A DNA stretch of 64,000 nucleotides from Heterobasidion occidentale (Eukaryota > Basidiomycota > Agaricomycetes > Russulales > Bondarzewiaceae). The notes below the pieces were generated by a model that was not told the DNA's origin, did not search any database, and worked only from the letters and a program-made list of their open reading frames with translations. Where the stretch lies: contig JBCAQO010000007.1 in the NCBI GenBank assembly GCA_039111635.1, positions 744,001-808,000 of the forward strand, written 5' to 3'. Below, one piece after another: positions 1 to 11,229 of this stretch. Numbering within the stretch: the stretch's first letter is position 1; the number at the start of each line of letters is the position of its first letter. Position numbers and translations under genes: made by a program.

Positions 1-870
1 AAGATGGATGACGATGACGATGGTGCGAGGTCGCCGAGGACGATAGAAGGTGGTAAGAAGATGAAGGAGGAAGGGCTGGGGTGTATGGAGGATAGAAGGA
101 TAGAAAAGTGATAAGAATTTGTTGAAAGTGTTCGATGAAGGTAGTGGTTGAAAGGCAAGTTTGGTTGGAGAGAGAGCGCGGTCGGGAGAAGGACCTTAGG
201 TGCGTATATCAATCTTGACTTGCTTAGGCTAGACTGACGGCGTCGGGAATTTCCCCACCGTCTCTGCCGTCTCTGCTGGGAGAGGACGTCTTGTGTCGGT
301 TCACGGTCGCCAGCAAGTGGTGAGCTCTTCTTTTTCTCATCGTATCTTTTGTTCTGATGTCTCTCAGCACACCTGTAATCCCCGCTGCTTTACTGCAGGA
401 CTTGACACAAGTTTTGTATATACCATGAGTTAGGTATGTCAAAGGTCCTGGCAGCCCTATTTAAACCGCGCCTATAAAGAGGCTGACGTGTCCGGTCCTT
501 GCTGAAATACACGGTAAAATTGTGGTTTACTGCACCGTTTTCTTTGGAGGGTGGCCAGGTCGCATTCACTGTTTGACTCACCGGCGCGATCATCTAGGTT
601 TCGTTTACAAGCCAACCGGAGTGGCTTCTGACCAGACATATGTACCCCATAGCCAAGCTCGAACAACGTTCGAAGGACGTCCAGACCTCGGCGTGTGTCC
701 ATTTATTTTGAAATCCTGAATGTTCAAACAGTGAGGGCTCATCCAACGAATTATCTATGACACTCTCGTACGTAGAGATATATTTTTCTAGTGAGCATCA
801 TCAACGTGATGTCGTAAAGCCGCTCGATGAGTCCATGAAATACGGGACAGACTGCTCCATGTCCACCACA
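1..870. other. Intergenic; possible leader of a leftward gene outside the window
   Basis: No convincing coding sequence. Positions 1-180 are purine-rich on the + strand, so pyrimidine-rich on the - strand, like the CT-rich leaders of other genes in this window. This suggests the 5' leader of a leftward gene that starts left of position 1. Positions 181-870 hold only short frames in conflicting phases and serve as 3' flank of the gene ending at 871. Confidence 0.3.
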
Positions 871-1950
871 CTACCCAAACCAAGCAATCGATCTGCCTGC
901 GGGCGTACCGGCCATCAAGCCCCTCCCAACCGGTGCACCTGTTCCTTCCTGGTCCACGCCCATGTCGAGACCTCTCTCCGACATTGCGAGTGAGCCACCC
1001 CCTACTTTCCATCCCCTGCTTTCGATCGACTGTAGAAAATCCGCCAGCTCCCTCTGCTCCTCTTCGTCGTCTCTCATCGGAGACGACTCGAGACATCCTC
1101 GGGAGCTGCTAGTAAACATAGAAGGCTCCCCTTCGAAGTCGATATCCATGCGCTCGCTCTCATCCTCCCTGAATGCGGTTCTGCGATCTTCCGCGAGCAT
1201 CTCTTCCGCGAAGTGCCTGGCCAAGTGTCGCGTAGACTCCTCCTCCTCGTCAACTTCCAACTCTGTCTCGCTTTCCCGCCCTTGTTCCTCAAGCTCTGCT
1301 TCGCTCTCCTGCTCGTTGTCCGCACACTGTTTCGCATTCTCCTGCTTACTTTCTGCGATCAGTCTCTGGCACTCCCGCATATCGTCCCACAGCGAGTCCA
1401 GATCGATGGGGTCTTCGACGGGAAGTGGGAGACTAGGCTGAGGTCCGAGACGTGGAAATATTACGTTGGGCGTGCGCGTTGCGTCGCCTTCAGTGGGAGG
1501 AAAAACTGCCGTGTGACGGCGCTGCCATGCAACACTGCGTGCGGAGCCGTCGTGGTGTATCTCGGGGTGGTGAGCCTGCTCGGATTCTGAAACATCTGTC
1601 AAGCAAGACGCTGATCCCGACTCCCGTACGGAGTCGGACTCGGACTCGGCGATCGTTGTCTGGCTCTCAGATACGTTCACGAGAGCAGAGAAGGGAGGGC
1701 GTGTGCCCGATGGACGACGTTTTGCCGGCTTCACTAGGACTGTGCTCATATCGGTGAGGCTGATTGCTGTCTGAAGAGGTGGGGCTGGAGGCGAAGAACA
1801 GACATCAACGGGCTGAGTCGCACCCACATTGGAACGGCTCTTACCGTTCTCGCTGGCCATATCTTTTAGACTGGAAGCCACGGAGTCTCTAGTCCCGAGC
1901 GCGGCGGTGTCGTCGCTAGGATCGTTTTGTGACTGGCAATTGGTAGACAT
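871..1950 (-). CDS. Hypothetical acidic, partly coiled-coil protein
   Basis: A single-exon frame of 359 codons from ATG at 1950 to TAG at 871. The N-terminal 180 residues are rich in Ser, Thr and Pro and look disordered. Residues ~185-265 are strongly charged with long Glu runs and could form a coiled coil. The tail is Gly-rich. No signal peptide, membrane segment or known domain is visible. It lies on the same strand as the OTU gene upstream, 940 bp away. Length and sustained amino-acid bias support a gene, but I do not recognise the family. An unseen intron or different start cannot be excluded. Confidence 0.55.
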   Translation of the reverse strand: MSTNCQSQNDPSDDTAALGTRDSVASSLKDMASENGKSRSNVGATQPVDVCSSPPAPPLQTAISLTDMSTVLVKPAKRRPSGTRPPFSALVNVSESQTTIAESESDSVRESGSASCLTDVSESEQAHHPEIHHDGSARSVAWQRRHTAVFPPTEGDATRTPNVIFPRLGPQPSLPLPVEDPIDLDSLWDDMRECQRLIAESKQENAKQCADNEQESEAELEEQGRESETELEVDEEEESTRHLARHFAEEMLAEDRRTAFREDESERMDIDFEGEPSMFTSSSRGCLESSPMRDDEEEQRELADFLQSIESRGWKVGGGSLAMSERGLDMGVDQEGTGAPVGRGLMAGTPAGRSIAWFG

Positions 1951-2890
1951 TTTCGATGAGGGGTGTAGATGATCAGGGAGATAGACGCATGCCGAGTTAG
2001 GCCCAGCTTGGGAGGATATGTGGTATGCATTTCATCCTGGTCTAAGGGATTGCGACGATGCCTGTGCGCTTGTCCTCGATGAAGAGAACCTGTGAACCGC
2101 CGGACTCGATCGAAGTAGTCCGGAAGCTGGAAAGCTGGACACAGTCCTAGCTGATTGCTCCGTTGTGCTTTGCTCAATCCGTGTCACAAAAATGACCATT
2201 CCCCATTGTGTATCTGTTGATAGATGCGACATCGTGACTTTGAAAAAAAACGAGAATATAAATATGGATTGCGAATTATACACGATTGGGACGGACAATC
2301 GGATGTGTTGCACGAGTATGAGGTCGAGATGCTGCGCTCTACTGAATGAAAATGGTGTGCTCAAAAAAAGAAGAAAAAAATCAGAGTGCAGGTGCGAAGC
2401 CGTGAAAACGGACATCGTGCTTCGTGAACCCGGCCAGCAGTGCACAAAGCAAAAGATCGCAGCGTGACGTGACGTGACGTGACACCAAGGGCACAAAAAG
2501 GGAGATATCATCGAGGGGTCGTGACGATCGAGGGGCGGCTGAGAAAAAAAGAGTCGTTAATCAATGAGGTATGCACGTATTACTAGATCCACAGTGTTTC
2601 AGTCCGAAATGAGACGAGGCGAAAGGAACAAGGAAAGCAAGGAAGCTATAGATATGGCGACGAGAGAGAGCAGAGGATGAAACTATGGGTGGAATAATAC
2701 AGGTGTGCGTTGTGTTCCGTGCGATGGGTATATGCCGTGCGAGATGAGGATAAAGATGGATGGGATGCAAGAGGTCCATGGACGTTGAATAGTGATAAAC
2801 GCTGAAAATCGTGCGATGAGTGCTGGCGGCTGGCTGTCTGGCTGGCCTGTCGAAGCACGAGACGATCGATGAAGACCGGGAGCGCTAGCG
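1951..2890. other. Intergenic region between two leftward genes
   Basis: It contains the 3' flank of the OTU gene and the promoter and leader of the 871-1950 gene. Four tandem GTGAC units lie at 2464-2483, forming repeated ACGT cores that could bind a bZIP factor (inference). No other coding signal is seen. Confidence 0.4.
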
Positions 2891-4426
2891 CTAGATTCGA
2901 AGCTCCCTGAACCCGCGCACATCCACTCGCCCGACGCCGTTGCGCGTCCACTCCTCGTCCCCGTCCGTGTCTTTCTCGTCCCTGGCGGCCTCCTTGCGCA
3001 CGGAGCTAGGCCTTCGATATCGCCCACCGGGGATGACTATCTTGCCGGCGCTGCGCCCGACGACGACAGGGGAGCGCGGCTTCGGCACCCCAAGGAGCTT
3101 TCGCTGGCGGCGCGTTAATGGGCGCTCGACGGGAGCAGCAGGAGGTGGCGGCGAGGAAGAGGTGGACGATGCCGTCGAGAACGTCTCGGATAGGCCGGGT
3201 GTGTCATCGTCATCGTCGCCTCCTTCATCTATGTCCATGTCTTCGTTCGGTCGGCTGCGCTTCGCGGCGCTCTCCGACGCCTGTGATGATCCGGAGGATT
3301 CGTCAAACGAGCGCTTAGGGGACCGCCGTGATGACGTGGGCTCTGGTTCAGGGGAGATGGATCGAGATGGGGGAAGAGGAATTTGGGAGGGCGTGGGAGG
3401 AGCTGGGGTTGAAAGGCGAGCTTTGGATGAAGTCTTCGACGCCCTAGCTTTGGATGGAGGCTTTGACTTTGGATTGGGTGGTGGAGGTAGATCATCGATA
3501 TCAACTGCTAGTAACTCCCGGACGTGTGGAATCCCTTGGTGGGGACCGCGTAGTTTCGAATGGAGGAAAAATGTTCCCAATCATGATAGCTATGAAGGTC
3601 GTCAACACCCTGTCACCCAGAACAAGGTATACTCACGCAACATAAATAGGACCAGTGTCGGAATCGTCATCTGTCCCGTCATCGGGGGGTCGCTTCACAA
3701 CCTTCTCCTTCTCCACACGCTTCTTCTCTCGTTTAGAACGCCTGGAGCGATCATCCTGTGACTCAACAGGGGCTGTCGAGAATGAGGGGGAGTCGGCGGG
3801 GAGGGTGGGAGAGTCCCAGCCAGATGCCCATTCTATCACGTAGACTAGGCCAGGTTGGATCACCTTGACGTCCCTTCGGGCCATGTGGGCGAATGCAGAG
3901 AGTTCGAGGTGGCCGCCATAAGTAGCTGGCTGGCGCATGAGGCGCAGGTGGACGTCGATCCCACGCTCGTCCTCGACAAACGGCTCATAGCGGGCATGGT
4001 GTTTGTCGATCCAGTCACAGATATCTCTTCTAAGTTGTGTGTGGTGGGACTCTGTGCCGTAAAGCTGGTCAGAGAGCGCGCGGAAGAGGCAGTTGCCGTC
4101 GCCGAGGGTATTTGCAGCGTAGAGCCCCAGTTGCCTGAGCTGATTGGTGAGCTGCTGTGTGTTCTCTGCCGGATCGGACAGGAGCTGCAAGCGTGGTTGC
4201 CAGAACGATCACGGCGCAGAAAGCACATGTTTTGCATGCGATTTCGTGAGATGAGTACAGCTAGAGGGGTCTGCACAAGACTCACCTTGCCCTTGCTGGA
4301 CCTCAGTGTGCGGGTGCGGACTACACAGTGATCAGCAACCACGAGCTGGTGATTCTATCGGAGCACGGCGAGCTCACGTTGGGGAGGGTTCTTGAGCCCC
4401 CTCTGGTGTCGTTTGGACGGGCTCAT
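2891..4426 (-). CDS. OTU-family cysteine protease (predicted deubiquitinase), frame broken near the C-terminal half
   Basis: OTU proteases remove ubiquitin from proteins. The model has four exons: 4378-4426, 4286-4320, 3637-4184 and 2891-3589, all joined at GT-AG sites with matching phases. The motif DGNCLF gives the expected Asp57 and Cys60 of the catalytic site. The catalytic His213 lies in YHDWEHFSSIR, made by the exon 3/4 junction, a strong check on that intron. The C-terminal half is low-complexity, with acidic and basic patches and a TRRQRK segment. Oddity: just after the His motif, near 3552, the frame must shift by one base to reach the long downstream frame (LRGPHQG..., stop at 2891). 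The family normally runs straight through here. It may be a real 1-nt deletion or a sequence error. Confidence 0.8.
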
Positions 4427-5555
4427 GTTGAAAAATAAAAGAAAAAAACGCGTTTGCTGCCAGTCCGTTGCTGCTCTTTTGTGGGCTGTCCCCGGCTCCT
4501 CCCTCTTTCGGGGTCCTTTCCTTGTTGAAAAAGACCTGGGACACCTCTGCGCCACTTCGTCAGTCATCCTGCATAATCGGACAGAATCGGAGTTCTTCGC
4601 CAACCGGGCTGCCAGTGTGTCCGGGTTTGACTGTCGACAATCATCTACGTTCTCTTCAACTTTCTTTGCCAGGGCTCTCTCTCTCTCGTCTCCATCTCTA
4701 ATAAATATCTGGACAATCACCTAATGAACGGTATCTGGCACCTGCGCAGCCTTCTTGTCTGTGGATGGTCATCAAACGCTGTGATGCCGGGTCAAAGCTC
4801 TGATTTTAGCGCGATCTAGGTTGTCCAGACTGGAGCAACTCCAACAATACGACGATGGGAGAACCTCCGCTTATCGATGTGCACGCTTTCAACATGCAGA
4901 AAGGGTCCACTCTCCGCTCGAACAACGAAGGACAATCACACCCCATAGTGCTCAGGCTCGCTCAGGTCTCTGTTGAAACTAGCGCTCAGTTGTGTTTCAT
5001 CATCAATCAGCTCCAGCCATGGCAGTCCAGGACAACTCAGAAGATCCCCAAGTGACATAACAACAGTCGAGATCCAGGGGAATCTGTCCTTTTCAGGAAG
5101 CTTACTGCATCGTGCATTATCGACCGGATCGCAAATCCTGTGTGCGAGAATCTCCCCCAGTAGACCTCGGAGTTAGTTTCCAAGGCTGTCCTTACTTACG
5201 CATAGTGATTTCGTGTATATGGTTCGGAGGAATATCGGTTTCATCATCCGCAAGCGATTGACTATACTCGGTACCATTCTTGTTTCAACCACCTCATTCA
5301 GAGATTGCGGACTGATCTTTCTGTTCGTGACATGGCACGCAAGCTGAAGCGTTGAACAACAGCATTCTTTCTAAGGCACATAGGGTGCACGAATAAATAA
5401 GCACAGCAATGACTTTACCAGGTAGAAATTAGCGGAAGATACCAGTGTTAATTAAGAGGAAATGGCGCAAAAGAGCGATGATGGAGCCGTGTCCTGGTCA
5501 GTATGATAAAGAGCGCTGAGGTGGAGGGAAAAGGGGTGTTTGAGGGTACAGGGGA
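4427..5555. other. Intergenic region
   Basis: Upstream flank of the OTU gene and downstream flank of the GMC pseudogene. The frames here are short and overlap on both strands. No gene, RNA or repeat was recognised. Confidence 0.4.
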
Positions 5556-8500
5556 TCAAGACTGGCTCTTGATGATGTCGGCGGCCTGAGAACAGAATGG
5601 AGCAACATTAAGGATCGGATCTCCAGTCTAATAGAGTATGTGGGCACGTACCTTTTCCGCAATTGCATAGATCGTGGACTGGAGATGGGCTCCAAGGTGG
5701 AGAGGGGCGATGCTCGCGTCGACGACTCTCACATTAGTAGTGCCGTACACCTTGAGATTCGAGTCCACGACGCCTGTGGTGTGTACGTTATGTTCAATTG
5801 ATGGTGCTGATGAATTTGCACATGAGACATGACAGTCACTGACCTCCAAGCTCGCGAGCGGCCATAGCTGCTGTACCTGCGTTTCCGAGTATATGAAGTC
5901 CATCAATCAAGGAGAATATGGGGCGTAACTACCTGCGGGATGCCAACCGCTCTGTGAAGCATGCGGAATCGAAGCGTCAGTGATAGAACCGTATCAGGTC
6001 GTCAAGAAACCTACCCCCACGGCCTGTCTGATCCAGCTACAATACACACCACGAATAACCGGTCGTCATTAGTGAAAGAAGCAAAACAGCGATAAGAATA
6101 CTGACCTAGTCAAGTCTTCGTCGCTCGTTCCAGATGGCGTGATCCCACCATCAACTAAGAGATCAGAGAAGGGGGGATAGTAGCTAATGAGCGTGCGTAT
6201 TTGACTCCGGCAAGCATCGCCGCGATATCTGTACACAGTAGTGAGAAGTGTGCGGGAGATTCATAAACGACGGCTACAACCGTAATCTTTGCTAAGGTAA
6301 TTCGGGAGTTGACGGGAATGGCGAGAGGGTTAGTCGTGTTGATATGCTGCACCAAGATAGATCTATTGAACGCCTATGTGTAGGCTGAAATCGCATGAGA
6401 ACCCACCACAGTGCCTCGACTCAGAGGGTGCTATATCAAACAAAATTTGTTAGCTAGAGCAGCTGGACACTAAGATCGGAAAAAGGTACGAACCATGATC
6501 CCAACAAAGATGGAGACGTAACTCGTGTTGGCAGCAGGCGAAACGCGGCCCTTGTTGAACAAAAGAAACTCGAGCTGAGGAACGTTGGCGTGTTCGATCC
6601 ACTGGCGCTGGATTCCATATTGCACGCCTTGCAACTGCGTCTTCGCGCCCGCAGTAGAGGCATCAAATGCCCGCAAGAGAGCGTCGCGTTGTTCTGCCGA
6701 AGCGCATCGAAAGTGAAGAATGTGATGATCGAGTCGCTGGCCGTGAGGATGCCTGTCTTGTTCGCAGCGCTGGAAGCACCAATCGTCAGGCCAACATGTT
6801 ATATGCGTCGAGAATTGACACATGCGTACTATTCAGCGGCAGCCTCCGCAGCAAAACTAGAGTTAACTCGAAGCACGTCTACAAGGGGAAGCGTAAGGAA
6901 AAATAGCCAGCATGAATGTGAATATACTGAACTGACCGAGAGTTTGGACACCCGGCTTCACTTGAATTGAAGGGGAGTGTACAAATGATCCTAGAATATA
7001 GTCAGTAAAAGGCTCATAATGCTCGAATAAAGTGATATACTTGTAGGTTCTCGCCAACCCCGGGAAGGTCAACGATGGACGAGATGTTCAACGATTTCAA
7101 GAGAGTCGCATTTCCGATACCAATCCATACTCTCAATACCGTTTCAAAAAATGGGTGCAGAGAGCACTAATCTCACCGGATAATTCTAAAAGTTGAGGCG
7201 TTTGATATGCACCCGCCGCTAAGATGACTTCCTTAGGTTACACTCGCAGTGTAGGTAGTTGAACCGGAGACGAATTGTACGCCTGTAGCCGTAACGTTCG
7301 CGCCTTTCTTGGATAAAATGATGCGCGTCGCCTACCATGGATGATATCATATTGCGTGAGGTGAACAATCAGACTCAACATACCTGCGCACCCGTGAGCA
7401 CATGCAGGTTGCTCCGGGAGGACGCTGGGCAGTAGTAGGCAGGTGCTGAATATGATCGAGTACCCGTGTATCGGTTGATACTGAGCCGTGAATTGTGAAC
7501 GCCCTCAGTATCACCATTGTCCTTCATACAACGATGGACGCCAGTCAGATAAAGACGCGACTGAAGCCAAACAATAGCGCACCGGGTTGGGATTGGACTT
7601 GATACCCAGGCTGTTGACAGTCTTGATGTATGGCTGAGCGGGGTCTGCATAGTATTCGTTGAGCGAAGCCTGTTGATTGAAACGAGAACGTTACTCTCTA
7701 TCACATAGATTCCAGATTACTGGACTGACCTGAATGGGAACCTCCGACTCCTTCATAGGTAGTGTTGTATGGGCTCAAAGACGCCGATGCGGCGGAGAGC
7801 CAGGAATGGGATTCGTCTGATTAGAAACACGTTGAACGACTTCTTCATGTATGGAACGAGTTTGTCCCAGTTCCACCCAGATTGGAACGAATCCCATGCA
7901 TCATTCCGGTTTGGAGGCTGGGCACCAGATCATAAAGTTCAGGCCAGTTGTTCCGCCGATCATCTTACCCCTGCGGATGTAAATGAGTGTTGGACTGTCT
8001 GCGGATGCGTGATCATGCACACCTGGGCGTGGAAAGTGATCGGTTGTTTGCTGCAGGTTGAGGTACAGTTTGAAAACCCCAGTCGTAAGAGGCATTCCTA
8101 AAGCGGCACCATCCCTCCCTGCAACCTGCCTCTCAGTGCTCATGTATCGTCGAAGGAAATAACGGGGCGCACTTGGAATATCAATCGGTGGTGGTCAAGG
8201 TTGAGGAACCCGCCTCGATGACGCCAACTTGCACGCCAGGTCTCTGACAGCCTATAACGTCGACCATGATTGTGAGCGCTTTGTCGAGGGAAGAGAAGAC
8301 CTTCTTGCGAACCTCGCGGCCAGAGCCATTCCCCCGTTCCCGCCACCTGTGTCATTGCCACGTCAACGAACACGTCTCAGATGAAGACGCTTTACGCATA
8401 TCGCATACTCACCAACAACAATATAGTCGAGGGCTGTCTTCACGAACGTTGCAGCATCCGTAGAGGCAGATTGACAGGCAAGCGCAACGACTGCCTCGGT

Positions 8501-8621
8501 CCTTGCGACTGCGCCGCCACCACGCAAAAATCGAAAGAGAACGAAGAGCAGCAAGGCCAGGCATGGGGAAAGAGGCGTTGCTGCTACGAAGAAAGGATAC
8601 TGAGGTCGCAGCAACACACAA
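5556..8621 (-). pseudogene. GMC oxidoreductase (aryl-alcohol-oxidase-like), degenerate
   Basis: GMC flavoenzymes oxidise alcohols and release H2O2; secreted forms help break down lignin. Fragments occur in the correct order on the - strand. They are a hydrophobic N-terminus, then DYIVVG (8411-8428) followed after an intron by the rest of the FAD-binding glycine loop (~8340), GKMIGGTTGLNFM (GMC signature, ~7950), RSYSAPAY and SNLHVLTGAQV (~7400-7460), GIGNATLLKSLN (~7110), HPLSRGT (~6415), and the C-terminal VVDASIAPLHLGAH block (~5700). It ends AADIIKSQS with TGA at 5556. Many short introns are normal for the family. Breaks are not: a stop in the N-terminal domain (~8190), a 2-nt loss after SKPE (~7898), stops near 7520, and a frame change in the signal-peptide region. 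It probably cannot make a full enzyme. Confidence 0.75.
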
Positions 8622-11229
8622 GAGTTTATATCATGGTCGGTCGCCCGGCTCGAGGACCAGTATGAGGTCGCGACTGTGCCTCTGGGATCAATCAAACTGA
8701 AATATATTGATTGCACTGTTTTCCGGCGCTGTCGGGTGTGTAACTGTGCGTAGCTCTCGACTCAAAGTGTTCGCAATATGATGGCTGTATCCCTTCGCTG
8801 ATGCGTGTTCCCTGAGCATGTTCAAACGTCAGTCTGACGAACCGCCTCGGCGCTGTTTATAGGATAAAGCTGACCAGAGTAAAGAGACATAGCATACGGG
8901 ATTGACGGACACTTCACCATATCGGAGGCCCCGCAAGTTGCCTTGCCTCCTCATCTCGCCCTTCATCGCCCTAGTTAAGAAAATTTGATATCCCACAACC
9001 TGAAAATACGGCAGATAGTGTCGTGCTCCTTCATCTAAGGATGATGTCCCATATTTGTCATTGACGTTAAACATAATAAGCTACCAAGAGATAACGGTCG
9101 AAGACCTACAGTGCCTTGCATAAAAAACCGGAATCGCGCGACGTGCAAGTTCTGGCACAGGATGACCAAGTTACCATATATAGTAGTCCAATCTGAAAGT
9201 ATTTGTCGTAGTGTGACAGTAATTACTATACATGGTAACTTTGTCATCTTGCTCTAGGACTTCGCGTGTCGCGCGATTTCGGTTTTTTATGCAAGGCACT
9301 GTAGGGCATATGATTGTGAACGTTGAACCTTGAGCGTTGGGGCAGCAGCTTGTCCTGGCAGCAGGCAGAGTTGTGCGAAATGTCGCCTGTGAGTCTGTGA
9401 CGTGACACTCTGTTGGCAATGGAAGAGAGGCACCGGCCGGAGGCTACCGGAGGAATTACCAACTGTATGTCGCATTGCAGCCATTTGCGGCCTTCACTGC
9501 AGGCTACATTCGGGTATCACCATGTAAGTTTCACGGTGGTTCAACACGCTTTCACTGGCACATGTGTCGTCCATCCTTTCAACGAGAGCAGGGCGATCGA
9601 CATTTCTTACGGAACCTAAATTTAGGCGGTGCTACGCACAGAATTGTGAAAATACCGAGAAAATCTGGATTGCCAAGTACAGTATGCTCAATTTAGAAGG
9701 AAAGAGCAGGCAGTGCCGCACCTAGTTCATGGCGAGACAAACGTGAAAGGCTGATATAATGATAGTTCACGAAATGGTAGGACGTGCCGAATTTTCATAT
9801 AATCCAATCTCCGTAATTCTCCTATATTCTTCCTCGATAAAGCCTCGGACCTACAATCGAAGGCACGACAGATTTTGATCTGTACTCATGTTGTAGGACT
9901 ACTTATGGTCCTCGTTCACTGATCTTGATACTTTGGAATGCAGGAACACATCAGACCCTCTGAGAGACCTGTCAAAGCACCTGCGCTCACCGGAAGTAAA
10001 ATGAATGACAGATAGGAACCTTGAAGCGACACTATGGCTACTCTATGGCTATGGTCACGATGGACCAACCGTCTTTTCACATCGCGAATACACAGGTAGC
10101 TCATCTGCGGATCTCTGACGCTCATTGTTGATGCATCGAGGATTCGAGATGGCATGCATGTGAGTGGATTTCGCAGTTTCAATTTTGACTCCGCGTTTTG
10201 AAACCAACAGGCCAACCATGCTTTGTTCCGGCGTTGACTGTCCCAACTTTGAAGTTCACAGCCTTGATCATAATTCGATGGGTCATCCTAGGTCATTACT
10301 TGCGTGAGTCCGCTTCGTTTCGACATAATGTCGCAAACGGAGACCCCTGCCAGGGCCCTGAAATCACTTTCAAACCGTTGTCGGTGCGAAGCGGCGAAAT
10401 CTCCTGCTCACCTAGTCTCTCCGTGCCCACTATAATAACCTAACAGAGGCAAATTCAGCGCGCCTACACAGGGTCCCCCATCTGTGCACAACGGATGCGA
10501 GGCCCGCGTGCCGCGCTGTCTTGTCACCATGCCGCAGTCTAACCCCACCCTCCTCCCGTCGTACATCCGCCCCCTCGATGATGGCAGTGTTGGTAATCGT
10601 TCAGTCATGTCGTGCAAAAAAAAACCACAATAGATTGAATCATGCGCTATCGCGAGATCTCCCCGTGGTGGTGGGTGGCTGAACAGACCTAAAATCAGAC
10701 TGTGGAGGCGGGCGACGAACTTGGTGAAAGGGCGTGCTCCATCGACCCTATTCATTTGTGTTGAGAAGACATCACTTTTTGTATCGTGACCAAAACCATT
10801 ATCAACCACAATAGAAAGTCCCGCCACACGCCTTTTGTACAGTTACATTCCTCTCCTCGCCCCGTTCGATTCTTCCTTCAGAACGTTAACTGTATATTGC
10901 AAAACCGCCTGCAAAAAGGAAGGATATGGATATTTGTCTGCGCCTAAACGATGAATATAAAACATTGAATGGTCGCTAGTCTCCGAAATTGAACGATCCA
11001 TCGACGTACCAATTCGGTCTGACCAAGTCAGAATCGATATGCGAGCCCAAGGACCCTTCCCTCCAGTCCCACCTCCTCCAGTGTTCGATCCTTTCGACCA
11101 CTTCTTTCATTGACACTCTCTCGAGTTTCGACGAATTTATTTCGCTTTCCTTCCATTCTTTCTTTCGTTCATTCTATCTCCCCTTCTCGCACTCCCTACC
11201 CCCAACATCCCTACCATTTTTCCATCACC
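8622..11229. other. Intergenic region containing a MITE
   Basis: No gene is recognised. The MITE at 9109-9301 is listed separately. Toward the right end a TATA-like TATAAAA (10956-10962) and a CT-rich stretch (11050-11229) look like the promoter and leader of the gene starting at 11230. The remainder has only short, biased frames. Confidence 0.4.
9109..9301. mobile_element. Tc1/mariner-type MITE, 193 bp
   Basis: Both ends carry terminal inverted repeats starting CAGTGCCTTGCATAAAA. The arms pair imperfectly over about 75-80 bp (9109-~9185 with ~9225-9301), so the element folds back on itself almost completely. It is flanked by TA dinucleotides (9107-9108 and 9302-9303), the target duplication typical of Tc1/mariner/pogo elements. 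It has no coding capacity, so it would depend on a transposase made elsewhere. Confidence 0.85.

Noticed and set aside
788..1757. Several + and - frames overlapping the 871-1950 gene
   Set aside because: Ser- or Arg-rich shadows of the acidic coding frame.
10408..10827. 139-codon - strand frame in the intergenic region
   Set aside because: No domain, no supporting intron or promoter, and no sustained coding-like composition.
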